DNA of 64,000 bases, from the NCBI RefSeq assembly GCF_017753665.1, contig NZ_CP072524.1, positions 2,356,001-2,420,000 on the forward strand, read 5' to 3'. The notes beneath the pieces are model-generated. The model was given only the letters and a program-made list of their open reading frames with translations, was not told the DNA's origin and searched no databases. Origin of the DNA: Neisseria sicca. Its GTDB lineage: Bacteria; Pseudomonadota; Gammaproteobacteria; Burkholderiales; Neisseriaceae. Shown one piece after another: positions 42,364 to 50,231 of this stretch. The position numbers and the translations under genes are program-made. Every line of letters starts with the position of its first letter. Positions within the stretch are counted from its first letter, which is position 1.

Positions 42364-42679
42364 GATACGCTCCTTAGGGGAAAAACGATGGTTGGGAAAA
42401 TAATGTTCTGTCAGTGTGAGCAGATTATCGTTCGTTATGTGAGGAGACTTGTTTTTCTTTTATCTGAATCTCATTCTAGGCTGGGAGTGTTAGAGGAGAA
42501 TTAGCGGATGTTTTGGAGAAGGTTGGAATGAGATAAGAATAGGATAAGAATGTTTGTTTTTAGTTAAGAAGTATAGTAAACACGGTTGGCGTTGGTGCAC
42601 GCCGCAATTTAATCTGTCCTGATATTGAAATGTTTTGGTGATGGATTAATTGATTGGTGATGGATTAATTGAAATGATT
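42364..42679. promoter_or_regulatory. Upstream region of the hemophilin-like gene with two kinds of short repeats
   Basis: GATAAGAAT occurs at 42532-42540 and 42543-42551, 11 bases apart; on the minus strand these read ATTCTTATC, similar to half a Fur box, and a Fur-regulated haem gene would fit. A perfect 19-bp tandem repeat (TTGGTGATGGATTAATTGA) lies at 42636-42673, next to a Correia element. AGGAGCG precedes the gene start. No coding frame seen. Confidence 0.4.
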
Positions 42680-42786
42680 TATAGTGGATTAAATTTAAAT
42701 CAGGACAAGGCGACGAAGCCGCAGACAGTACAAATAGTACGGCAAGGCGAGGCAACGCCGTACTGGTTTAAAGTTAATCCACTATA
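42680..42786. repeat. Correia element (CREE), short form
   Basis: 107 bp, TATAGTGGATTAAATTTAAA to TTAATCCACTATA. It lies between the tandem repeat and a spaced DUS pair (42799-42856). Internal roughly 50-bp block missing. Confidence 0.93.
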
Positions 42787-42886
42787 TAAAGAAGAGAAAA
42801 GGTCGTCTGAAAATTTCTTTCGGCGGAACCCGCAGAGCTTGTTTCAGACGACTTTTGAAATTGAGAAATAATATCTAGGAAATAGG

Positions 42887-42912
42887 CAAAAAAATAACCG
42901 CCAAAGGCGGTT
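42887..42912 (-). terminator. Terminator of tRNA-Phe
   Basis: AACCGCC, AAA loop, GGCGGTT (42896-42912), followed on the minus strand by a T run. It lies 6 bases beyond the tRNA CCA. Confidence 0.85.
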
Positions 42913-42917
42913 CGTTT

Positions 42918-42993
42918 TGGTGGCCAGAGGCGGAATCGAACCGCCGACACACGGATTTTCAATCCGTTGCTCTACCAACTGAGCTATCTGGCC
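42918..42993 (-). tRNA. tRNA-Phe (anticodon GAA)
   Basis: 76 bases with encoded CCA. Reverse strand starts GGCCAGATAGCTCAG, anticodon loop TTGAAAA (GAA), T-arm GGTTCGATTCC, acceptor fully paired. Confidence 0.96.
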
Positions 42994-43213
42994 TTCGCTG
43001 TTTCGTTGCGAGATGTGCATTAAACCAAAAACGGCGTTTTAACGCAAGGTTTATTTCGATGCGCCGTATATTATTTTTATAAATATATGTTTTATATTGG
43101 ATTAAAAAAGCAGCGTATTTAGCAGGTTTTCCCCGTTTTTCGCAGCCTTTCCTATAAATAGGCAATACGATAAAATACGCGCTGTCTGAAACACCATCAT
43201 GAAGGAAGCTGCC

Positions 43214-43486
43214 ATGACCCGTATGGTTCACTGCGTCAAACTCGGCAAAGAGGCCGAAGGTATGAAATTCCCGCCACTGCCCAACGAGCTGGGCAAGCGT
43301 ATTTTTGAAAATGTGTCCCAAGAGGCTTGGAATGCGTGGACGCGTCATCAAACCATGCTGATTAACGAAAACCGCCTAAGCCTTGCCGACCCGCGCGCGC
43401 GCGAATATTTGGCGCAGCAGATGGAGCAGTATTTCTTCGGAGACGGGGCGGATGCTGTTCAGGGCTATGTCCCTCCGCAAGAATAA
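43214..43486 (+). CDS. yggX: Probable Fe(2+)-trafficking protein YggX
   Basis: 90 residues from MTRMVHCVKLGKEAEGM, with conserved Cys7 and the family segment PPLPNELGKRIFENVSQEAWNAWTRHQTMLINENRL. YggX guards Fe-S enzymes against oxidative damage. AAGGAAG lies 5 bases before the ATG at 43214; the ATG at 43199 has no such site. A DUS terminator follows. Confidence 0.95.
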   Translation: MTRMVHCVKLGKEAEGMKFPPLPNELGKRIFENVSQEAWNAWTRHQTMLINENRLSLADPRAREYLAQQMEQYFFGDGADAVQGYVPPQE

Positions 43487-43507
43487 GCGCAAGCTGTTTT
43501 GAATGGC

Positions 43508-43553
43508 AAAGGTCGTCTGAAACCTAAATTGGTTTTCAGACGACCTTTTTTAA
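43508..43553. terminator. Bidirectional inverted DUS terminator
   Basis: AAAGGTCGTCTGAAACC pairs with GGTTTTCAGACGACCTTTTTT, between convergent yggX and nitroreductase genes. Confidence 0.85.
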
Positions 43554-43567
43554 TGTTGACGGGCAAA

Positions 43568-44173
43568 TTATGCGCCGAACACTTTCAAACGGTTTTCCAC
43601 CGGTTCGAAAGCTTTTTCACCGGCAGGCGCTTCGATGCCGCCGATGACCATTTGCGCGCGCAAGAGCCAGCTTTCGGGCAGGTTCCATTCTTTGGCGATG
43701 GCGGCGTCGGGTAGCGGGTTGTAGTGTTGCAGGTTCGCGCCCACGCCGGCGGCGGCAAGCGTTGTCCAGAGGGCGTATTGCATCATCGCGTTCGCATGGT
43801 CCGCCCAAACGGGGAAGTTGGCGGCGTAGGAAGGGAACTGCTCTTGCAGACCTTTGACGACGTTTTGATCTTCAAAAAACAAAATGGTCGCCGCGCCTGC
43901 TTTGAACAGATTTAATTTTTGCGCAGTCGGCTCGAACTGTTCGGCAGGCACGATGGCGCGCAAAGCGTCTTCAACGAATTGCCACACTTTGCCGTGTTCT
44001 TCGCCGAAAAGGACGACAACGCGGGTGGATTGCGAGTTGAAGGAAGAAGGCGTGTGTAAGACGGCATGTTTGACGATTTCGCTGATTTCTTCGTTGCTGA
44101 CAGGCAGGTTTTTATTCAGCGCGTAAATGGAGCGGCGGGTTTCGGCCGCTTGTTGCAAGGTTTGATAAGTCAT
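43568..44173 (-). CDS. Nitroreductase-family protein
   Basis: 201 residues. ETRRSIYALNKNLPVSNEEI is the FMN-binding RRS(I/V)R region, and HTPSSFNSQSTRVVVLFGEEH and GVGANLQHYNPL are typical of the HBN1/YdgI-like branch of FMN nitroreductases. It likely reduces nitro- or quinone compounds with NAD(P)H. Same strand as the DoxX gene upstream and divergent from a LysR regulator, suggesting the three form a quinone/electrophile response unit. Confidence 0.9.
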   Translation of the reverse strand: MTYQTLQQAAETRRSIYALNKNLPVSNEEISEIVKHAVLHTPSSFNSQSTRVVVLFGEEHGKVWQFVEDALRAIVPAEQFEPTAQKLNLFKAGAATILFFEDQNVVKGLQEQFPSYAANFPVWADHANAMMQYALWTTLAAAGVGANLQHYNPLPDAAIAKEWNLPESWLLRAQMVIGGIEAPAGEKAFEPVENRLKVFGA

Positions 44174-44256
44174 GTTGTTTTTCCTTTGATTGATGTTGAA
44201 TCGGTTGGCGGGTTTGGAAATCTATTTTGCTTGTTTTCAGACGACCTTTGGGTCTA

Positions 44257-44658
44257 TCAGGATTTGTTTTTGCCGAACAGGTTGTCCAATGCCAATGAGC
44301 CGCCGCCGGCTGCTGCGAGATAGAGGAACACGAAGCAGAACAAGACTGCCGATTCGCCGCCGTTAGCAAGCGGGAACAGCACCGAACCTTTGGCAGCGTG
44401 TGCCATAAAGTAGGCAGCCGCCATCTGACCGGACAGGACGAAGGCGGTAGGACGGGTAAACATTCCGAGAATCAGCATGATGCCGCCGACGATTTCCAAA
44501 ATACCCGCCACCAGCATCAAGCCTTCGGGCGAGCCGCTACCCATGGCGGTCGGGAAGCCGAAGAATTTCGCCGTACCGTGTAAGAGGAAGAGGTAGGCGG
44601 TTACGATACGCAATACGGACAATAAAATAGGTTGGATACGGGCACAGGTTGCAGACAT
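44257..44658 (-). CDS. DoxX-family membrane protein
   Basis: 133 residues with four hydrophobic helices. ILLSVLRIVTAYLFLLHGTAKFFGFP is the DoxX start, and GLMLVAGILEIVGGIMLILGMFTRPTAF the conserved centre. DoxX proteins take part in thiosulfate or redox membrane processes and often sit beside nitroreductases or dioxygenases. GGAGTA lies before the ATG. One DUS separates it from the nitroreductase gene. Confidence 0.9.
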   Translation of the reverse strand: MSATCARIQPILLSVLRIVTAYLFLLHGTAKFFGFPTAMGSGSPEGLMLVAGILEIVGGIMLILGMFTRPTAFVLSGQMAAAYFMAHAAKGSVLFPLANGGESAVLFCFVFLYLAAAGGGSLALDNLFGKNKS

Positions 44659-44780
44659 GGGATACTCCTAATCAAAATGTAAGAACGGAATGAAAACTAA
44701 TCTTATTTGGGCAGTATAGATAATTACTGCCAGTAGATATATACTGCTTTTATTGATACAACGTTTCCCCAAAAGAAAAC

Positions 44781-45677
44781 ATGGATACCCTGTTCAGCCT
44801 CAAAGTTTTCCGCCAAGTCGTCCAAAGCGGCAGCTTCACCCGCGCCGCCGAGCAGCTTGATATTTCCACCGCAATGGCGAGCAAACACGTCAGCCATTTG
44901 GAAAATTCGATTAAAGCCAAACTGCTGCACCGCAACAGCCGCAACCTCCACCTGACCGAAGCGGGCGAAGAATACTACCGCCAATGCAGCTACGCGCTCG
45001 ATACGCTCGACACCGCCGCGCAAAAGGCGGCAGGCGGGGCGGACACGCCGCAGGGTATGTTGCGCGTGACCATGCCGCTTTGGTTTGCGGGCAATTTAAT
45101 CAGCAACTGGCTGGCGGAATACCGCGAACGCTATCCCGAAGTCATGCTCGATTTAGTACTCGACAACCGCCACGTCGATTTGATTGCCGAAGGCTTCGAC
45201 CTCGCCTTGCGCGTCTCAAAAACCCTGTCTCCGTCGCTTATCGTCAAACCGCTTGCGCAAATCCAGTTCGTCCTGCTCGCCTCGCCTGACTATCTGGCGA
45301 AACACGGCACGCCGCAAACGCCCGAAGAAGCCATGCGCCATCCCGCCATCCTGCCGTCCTATACCGACCAGCGCAATTTGGAAATCACGCATCAGAAAAC
45401 GGGCGAAAAAAGCATTCTGACGCTTAATCCGGTGATTCTAAGCGACAATACGCTGATGATCCGCGAATTGGTCAGGGCGGGCGCGGGCATCGCCTATCAG
45501 CCGCTGTGGTCTGCCAGACAGGATTTGAAGGAAGGCAGGTTGGTCAGCCTGCTGCCGGAATATCGGGTGCGGACCGAGCAATTAAACGCGGTTTATGTGG
45601 ACAGGGCGTTTTTGAGCGCGAAGGTGCGCAGTTTTATCGATTTCCTGAACGAGAAGATTTCGGCGGAAGGGGAATGA
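44781..45677 (+). CDS. LysR-family transcriptional regulator
   Basis: 298 residues: winged helix at 1-60 (LFSLKVFRQVVQSGSFTRAAEQLDIS..MASKHVSHLE) then a substrate-binding domain of two lobes. The CrgA/AaeR-like branch is suggested by HLTEAGEEYYRQC and GMLRVTMP. Divergent from doxX-nitroreductase, the typical arrangement for a regulator of that operon. The inducer is unknown. Confidence 0.92.
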   Translation: MDTLFSLKVFRQVVQSGSFTRAAEQLDISTAMASKHVSHLENSIKAKLLHRNSRNLHLTEAGEEYYRQCSYALDTLDTAAQKAAGGADTPQGMLRVTMPLWFAGNLISNWLAEYRERYPEVMLDLVLDNRHVDLIAEGFDLALRVSKTLSPSLIVKPLAQIQFVLLASPDYLAKHGTPQTPEEAMRHPAILPSYTDQRNLEITHQKTGEKSILTLNPVILSDNTLMIRELVRAGAGIAYQPLWSARQDLKEGRLVSLLPEYRVRTEQLNAVYVDRAFLSAKVRSFIDFLNEKISAEGE

Positions 45678-45698
45678 GGATTGGGGATGAAGATTAGC

Positions 45699-45744
45699 AA
45701 AAGGTCGTCTGAAAACGGGAAAGCGGTTTCAGACGACCTTTTGT
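45699..45744. terminator. Bidirectional inverted DUS terminator
   Basis: AAAAGGTCGTCTGAAAACGG pairs with GTTTCAGACGACCTTTTG, between the convergent LysR and pseudoazurin genes. Confidence 0.82.
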
Positions 45745-45756
45745 TTGTGCGGCGGT

Positions 45757-46188
45757 TTATTTGACCTGCTGCATGTATTTTTTCAGACGACCTTTGCTCT
45801 GCATGGCGCGGTTTTCCAGTTCGTCCACAACGGCTTGCGCTTTGGCTTTGTTCACCGGTTTGCCGACCTGAATCACGCCGCTCATGTTCATCATGCGGTG
45901 CGGCGGGCAGGTATAGACGTATACGCCTTCTTTGTCGAGTTTGAGGGTGAAGTCTTTGCCGTCTTCGGAGAGGAAGTCGGCAACGCCGTCGGGCAGGGCC
46001 TTGCTTTGCACCCAGTGGCCTTTGTTGGCGGCTTTGAAGGTTACGGTGTCGCCGACTTTGGCGTTGACGTAGCCGGGTTCGAACACCATGCTACCGTCTT
46101 TGCCGTTGTCGAGCATTTTGACTTCGTGGTTGGCGGCGTATGCGCCGAGGGAAGCGGTCAGCATGAGGAGGAAGAGGGATTTTTTCAT
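45757..46188 (-). CDS. Pseudoazurin (type 1 copper protein)
   Basis: 143 residues: signal peptide to about 18 (AYA-AN), cupredoxin fold. Copper ligands are His in NKGHWVQS, and Cys, His and Met in YTCPPHRMMNMSG. It carries electrons in the periplasm, commonly to copper nitrite reductase (AniA). An internal DUS codes for SKGRLKKY at the C-terminus. AAGGA precedes the ATG, and a full-length Correia element begins 20 bases upstream, so its promoter probably lies within or beyond that element. Confidence 0.93.
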   Translation of the reverse strand: MKKSLFLLMLTASLGAYAANHEVKMLDNGKDGSMVFEPGYVNAKVGDTVTFKAANKGHWVQSKALPDGVADFLSEDGKDFTLKLDKEGVYVYTCPPHRMMNMSGVIQVGKPVNKAKAQAVVDELENRAMQSKGRLKKYMQQVK

Positions 46189-46208
46189 GGGGGAGTCCTT
46201 TCTAAGGA

Positions 46209-46365
46209 TATAGTGGATTAAATTTAAATCAGGACAAGGCGACGAAGCCGCAGACAGTACAAATAGTACGGAACCGATTCACTTGGTGCTTCAGCACCTT
46301 AGAGAATCGTTCTCTTTGAGCTAAGGCGAGGCAACGCCGTACTGGTTTAAAGTTAATCCACTATA
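46209..46365. repeat. Correia element (CREE), full length
   Basis: 157 bp with TATAGTGGATTAAATTTAAA and TTAATCCACTATA ends. Unlike the other four copies here it keeps the central block (GAACCGATTCACTTGGTGCTTCAGCACC... GAGAATCGTTCTC), which in N. meningitidis contains an IHF site. It abuts the pseudoazurin gene. Confidence 0.95.
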
Positions 46366-46396
46366 AAAAATATGGGACGGGCTGATAAGTCTAAGA

Positions 46397-46449
46397 AGTA
46401 AGCCTTGGGCTTACTGCCCTCTCCCTAACCCTCTCCCGCGGGCGAGGGG
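46397..46449. repeat. Hairpin plus REP-like unit
   Basis: AGTAAGCC-TTG-GGCTTACT (46397-46415) followed by a single REP-like unit CCCTCTCCCTAACCCTCTCC. The hairpin may end the siderophore importer transcript on the minus strand. Confidence 0.55.
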
Positions 46450-46574
46450 ATAAGTTGCAGGGAGAACGCAGGCCGGATGCTCAATTCCGACATTTCAGGA
46501 GCGGATTGTTGATTGTCAACCGTCGTCATCCTCGCGCGGGCGGGGAATCCATTGGAATGACGGCGGCGGTTAAG

Positions 46575-47342
46575 TTACGCACTCTGCCGCATCGGGCGGA
46601 TAACGGGCAGGCCTTTGCTGTCGTATAAGAGTTCGATGTCCACTTTGTACAGCCTGCCTATCATGTCTGCCTGCAACACGTCCTGCGGCGCGCCCTGCGC
46701 CTGTACTTTGCCTTCGCCGAGCAGAATCACGCCGTCTGAAAACTGCGCGGCGAGGCTCAAATCGTGCAACACCATCAGCGTAACCAGATTGTGTTCGTGC
46801 GTGTATTGCACCACGCGCTCCAAGAGGTTCAATTGGTGGTGCATATCCAGCGCGCTGACCGGTTCGTCCAGCATCAGGATTTCGGGACGGCGCAGCATGA
46901 CTTGGGCAAACATGACGAGCTGCCGCTGTCCGCCGGAAAGCCGCATGACGTCGCGGTGCGCCAGATGGCCGATGCCCAGCTCCGCCATGATACTTGCGGC
47001 TTCGTGCAGCAGTTCGTCGCCGACGTGCATGTGCAGCGCGTCCATGCGGCCGAGCAACACGACTTCCAGCGCGGTCAGCGAGGCTTCGGCGGCGGTATCC
47101 TGCGGCATATAGCCTATGCGTTTGCGCCAGCTTTGCAGGTGGATTTTGCTCAACACTTCGTCGCCGTAGCGGATGGTGCCTTTGTGCGCCACTTCGCCGA
47201 AAATCGTTTTCATCAGCGAGGATTTGCCCGTGCCGTTCGGGCCGAGCACGGAATAGACTTTGCCTTGTTCCAGCGTCAAATCGATACTGTCGGCGACCAC
47301 ATAATCGCCGCGCCGGATATGGACGTTTTCAAGTTTCAACAT
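46575..47342 (-). CDS. Iron-siderophore ABC importer, ATP-binding protein
   Basis: 255 residues. Walker A GPNGTGKSS, signature LSGGQRQLVMFAQ, Walker B ILMLDEPVSALD and H-loop LHDLSLAAQF are complete. It belongs to the FecE/FepC-like type II importer ATPases. It is last of three genes, 10 bases after the permease, and would power import of iron-siderophore across the inner membrane. Confidence 0.92.
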   Translation of the reverse strand: MLKLENVHIRRGDYVVADSIDLTLEQGKVYSVLGPNGTGKSSLMKTIFGEVAHKGTIRYGDEVLSKIHLQSWRKRIGYMPQDTAAEASLTALEVVLLGRMDALHMHVGDELLHEAASIMAELGIGHLAHRDVMRLSGGQRQLVMFAQVMLRRPEILMLDEPVSALDMHHQLNLLERVVQYTHEHNLVTLMVLHDLSLAAQFSDGVILLGEGKVQAQGAPQDVLQADMIGRLYKVDIELLYDSKGLPVIRPMRQSA

Positions 47343-47352
47343 TTCAGACGAC

Positions 47353-48399
47353 CTACCGTTTCGTTAACACAATCCAGAAGAAGAACGGCACGCCGACAAA
47401 CGACGTAACAATCCCCACCGGAAACAGCGCGCCGGGGATAATCACCTTGGACAACACGCTCGCCACAGATAAAAACGCCGCTCCCGCCAGCATCGCGCCG
47501 GGCAGGAAAAAGCGTTGGTCTTCGCCCAAAAGAATCCGCGCCACATGAGGCGCGACCAGTCCGATAAAGCCGATGACGCCGACGAAACTGATTGCCGTTG
47601 CCGTCATCACCGCCACCAATACCAGCGTTTTCAGGCGCAAAAGTTGCAGATTGATGCCCAGCCCGACGGCGCGTTCTTCGCCCAGGCGCAGCGCAGTCAG
47701 CTTCCACACGTCGCGCGAAAGCAGAAACACGCATACCGCCGTAACCGCCGCCGTAACGATGACCGTTTCCCAAGTCGCCTTGGTCAGGCTGCCGAACAGC
47801 CAAAACAGAATCTGCTGCGAAATCTCAGGCGCGGCGATAAACTGAATCAGCGACAAAATCGACTGAAATAGGAACAAAAGCGCAATCCCCACCAACACTA
47901 GCATCGCCGAATTAAAGCGGCGCGCCGAGGCAAACAGAAACAAGATGCCCGAAGCCAGCATGGTCATCACAAACGCACCGATGGGGACGGCGACCGTTTC
48001 AGGCAGCCCGAAACCGCCGAACGCAATCACCGCCGACGCGCCCAAACCCGCCGCCGCCGCCAAGCCCAGCGTATAAGGGCTGGCCATCGGGTTGTTCAAC
48101 AACGTCTGAATCTCCGCTCCGCCGACACCCAAAGCCGCGCCTACCACCAGCGCCATCACCGCAATCGGCAGGCGCAAATCCATCACAATCAGGCGGTTCA
48201 TTTCATCGACTTCGGGTTTGCCCAGCAAAACATTGACCACTTCGCCGACAGGCAGCGTGTCCGTCATCGCCGGGCCGGTGGCGATGTCGAATAAGAAGCT
48301 GACCGCCGCGATGATTAAAAACATCAAAACAATCAACCAACGCTTGCCTTCTAGCCTGCGCTGGTTCCTCACAATCTCGGCAACAACCGAATCATTCAT
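47353..48399 (-). CDS. Iron-siderophore ABC importer, FecCD-type permease
   Basis: 348 residues, about 10 helices. It matches the FecCD family: LRLPIAVMALVVGAALGVGGAEIQTLLNNPMASPYTLG near the N-terminus and GFIGLVAPHVARILLGEDQRFFLPG, the ATPase-coupling region. A single permease gene, so it would form a homodimer. It lies 455 bases after the binding-protein gene, an unusually large gap filled with repeats. Confidence 0.93.
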   Translation of the reverse strand: MNDSVVAEIVRNQRRLEGKRWLIVLMFLIIAAVSFLFDIATGPAMTDTLPVGEVVNVLLGKPEVDEMNRLIVMDLRLPIAVMALVVGAALGVGGAEIQTLLNNPMASPYTLGLAAAAGLGASAVIAFGGFGLPETVAVPIGAFVMTMLASGILFLFASARRFNSAMLVLVGIALLFLFQSILSLIQFIAAPEISQQILFWLFGSLTKATWETVIVTAAVTAVCVFLLSRDVWKLTALRLGEERAVGLGINLQLLRLKTLVLVAVMTATAISFVGVIGFIGLVAPHVARILLGEDQRFFLPGAMLAGAAFLSVASVLSKVIIPGALFPVGIVTSFVGVPFFFWIVLTKR

Positions 48400-48522
48400 T
48401 TTTCAAACCTTTGAAATTAAGGAACAAGATCGGACATCCATGCCCGACCATCTCTTTTGTCTGTATCCGTTTTGAAGGGTGGTTTTTTGAAAATCGGAAT
48501 AACGGCTTTCCAAAACGGCTTT

Positions 48523-48638
48523 GCCCTCTCCCTAGCCCTCTCCCACGGGGAGAGGGAACAAATTGCAGGGAATCGCAACAATAGTTGAATTTCAGTTATC
48601 CGATTCCCTCTCCCCGTGGGAGAGGGTTAGGGAGAGGG
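48523..48638. repeat. REP-like inverted pair
   Basis: GCCCTCTCCCTAGCCCTCTC with ACGGGGAGAGGG (48523-48556) and an inverted copy (48606-48638), 49 bases apart, as at 37131. Confidence 0.72.
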
Positions 48639-48687
48639 TAAAACAGTCAAACCCACCTGAAGCTCTCTGTTCGGCACGACAGGAATT

Positions 48688-48780
48688 CGTAGCGTGGGCT
48701 TCGCCCACGAAAACAGGGAAACCCCATACCATTCGCCATCATTTCTGAAAACATTACCCGCGGGCAAAGCCCACGCTACG
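48688..48780. repeat. Inverted pair of CGTAGCGTGGGC repeats
   Basis: CGTAGCGTGGGCTTCGCCCA at 48688 and its inverted relative ending AAGCCCACGCTACG at 48780. Each copy is itself a palindrome (GTGGGC/GCCCAC). It is a second repeat family stacked in the same gap. Confidence 0.65.
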
Positions 48781-48805
48781 GTTCTATACAAAACCCATGC
48801 TGCTT

Positions 48806-48841
48806 TCAGACGACCTTCCGCATAAAAAGGTCGTCTGAAAC
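48806..48841 (-). terminator. Inverted DUS hairpin after the binding-protein gene
   Basis: TTTCAGACGACCTT and AAGGTCGTCTGAAA around an 8-base loop, 14 bases past the stop of the binding-protein gene. As a terminator it would isolate the binding protein from the permease and ATPase. Confidence 0.72.
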
Positions 48842-48854
48842 CCAGAAGCCCGCC

Positions 48855-49970
48855 TTATTGCCCTTTCGGATACAGGTAGAACGTACCGTTCGGTACAACC
48901 GGCAGGTTTTGGCGGTAGAAGTCGATATAAGTCTTTTCAGGATTGAAGTCTTTGAACAACTGCGGATAAATCGCTTTGGCCATAAATTGAATCGATGCGC
49001 CGTCGGAGAGTGTGCGCGAATTGGCGTGGTAGGCGGCGTAGAGGCGGTTGTTTTTAATCGCAGGCAGGTTCGCCCAGCCGGCGCGTTTGGCAAAACCGGC
49101 CAAGCGTTTTTCCGCTTCGGCTTTCGGAATGCCCCAGCCCATCACCATGGCGGTCGGGCTTTTCTTCAATTCGGTTTCGCGGCCGGTAATCACGATGACG
49201 TCGGGTTTGGCGGCGAGGACTTTTTCAGGATTGATCGGACCGTAGAACTCGACCGAAGAAGCGGCGATATTGTTGCCGCCGACCAGTGTCGCCATCGAAC
49301 CCCACATGCTCTTACCGAAGGTTACGCTGTGTTCCGCAGGGCCTTTGTTGCCGAACTCGATATACACTTTGGGCTTGGGCAGGTTGGCTTTTTTCACGCG
49401 CGCCTGGATGGTGTCGGCGATGCGTTTGTAGTCTGCCGCCAGCTTGTCCGCTTTTTGCTGCTGGCCGGTCAGCGTGCCGATGAGTTTGGTTGATTGAATG
49501 TGTTTGGCGACCGTTTGCGCGTTGTAGTCCAACACCACAATCGGAATGCCCGCTTTGTTGATGCGGGCGAGGTCTGAACCCAAAGCCTTGTACTGCCAGT
49601 CTGCCAGAATCAGCAAATCGGGTTTCAATGCCAATACTTTTTCAACGGAGAACGTGCCGACTTCCACTTCGCCCACGTCGGCAAGCTGGTTCAACTTGGG
49701 CACGGCTTTGCTGAATGCCGCCCAGCTCGGCGGCGCCCAGTCGGCCCAAACCGCTTTGGAGAAGCCGACCACATTATTCAGCGCGTCCTTGCCGCCGATG
49801 GCCATATAGTCTTGATAATAAAAGCCCAAAACCACGCGTTTGGCGGGCAGGTCGACGGTTACTTTGCGGCCGTTGACATCGGTAATTTGAACCGGTTTGG
49901 CATGGACGGCGGCAGTGCCGAATGCCAATGTGGCGGCGAGGGCAAGGGAGGAGAAGCGCGAAAGTTTCAT
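48855..49970 (-). CDS. Iron-siderophore ABC importer, periplasmic binding protein
   Basis: 371 residues: Sec signal peptide to about 24 (VHA-KP) without a lipobox, then a type III binding-protein fold (RVVLGFYYQDYMAIGG; VGEVEVGTFSVEKVLALKPDLLI; YIEFGNKGPAEHSVTFGKSMWGSMATLVGG). The group is the FecB/FhuD-like clan; ligand unknown. A good Fur box lies 49 bases upstream, so iron should repress it. First gene of the importer set. Confidence 0.9.
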   Translation of the reverse strand: MKLSRFSSLALAATLAFGTAAVHAKPVQITDVNGRKVTVDLPAKRVVLGFYYQDYMAIGGKDALNNVVGFSKAVWADWAPPSWAAFSKAVPKLNQLADVGEVEVGTFSVEKVLALKPDLLILADWQYKALGSDLARINKAGIPIVVLDYNAQTVAKHIQSTKLIGTLTGQQQKADKLAADYKRIADTIQARVKKANLPKPKVYIEFGNKGPAEHSVTFGKSMWGSMATLVGGNNIAASSVEFYGPINPEKVLAAKPDVIVITGRETELKKSPTAMVMGWGIPKAEAEKRLAGFAKRAGWANLPAIKNNRLYAAYHANSRTLSDGASIQFMAKAIYPQLFKDFNPEKTYIDFYRQNLPVVPNGTFYLYPKGQ

Positions 49971-50018
49971 TAGAGTAAAATCCTTTTAATAAATAATGTT
50001 ATATGTAATTTACATATG

Positions 50019-50037
50019 AATAAGAATCTTTATTATT
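50019..50037 (-). promoter_or_regulatory. Fur box upstream of the importer
   Basis: AATAAGAATCTTTATTATT matches the neisserial Fur pattern AATGAGAATCATTATT in 14 of 16 central positions by eye. It lies in an AT-rich promoter region ahead of the binding-protein gene. Confidence 0.65.
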
Positions 50038-50231
50038 TATATGCGAGACTAATAGATTTAAAATAAATGGAAAAGTTCCGTTATTCAGGGAAGTTTTTTT
50101 TATTGCAAGCGTGATGGTGTTTATTGTTTAGACAACGCCTGCCGTTTGCCCGATAAAAGGTCGTCTGAAACCTCAAGCAAAGACATAAACCTTTGTAAAT
50201 CTTCAATCATTTTATTCTTCGAAAGTCCGCC

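Larger units (their letters stand above)
46189..46574. other. Repeat-filled gap between pseudoazurin and siderophore importer genes
   Basis: It holds the full-length Correia element, a hairpin and a REP-like unit, then a short GC-rich stretch with GGAATCCATTGGAATGACGG that looks like a decayed dRS3 border. No gene seen. Confidence 0.6.
48400..48854. other. Repeat-filled gap inside the importer operon
   Basis: It contains an inverted REP-like pair, an inverted pair of GCGTGGGC repeats and a DUS pair. A 61-codon plus frame (48563-48748) reads SPWERVRERVK and AWASPT, known repeat translations, so I call no gene. Confidence 0.65.

Noticed and set aside
46500..46564. Possible third dRS3 near the end of the importer operon
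   Set aside because: GGAATCCATTGGAATGACGG keeps only part of the ATTCCC-N8-GGGAAT pattern.
48563..48748. 61-codon plus-strand frame in the importer gap
   Set aside because: Its sequence (SPWERVRERVK, AWASPT) is a translation of REP-like and GCGTGGGC repeats.
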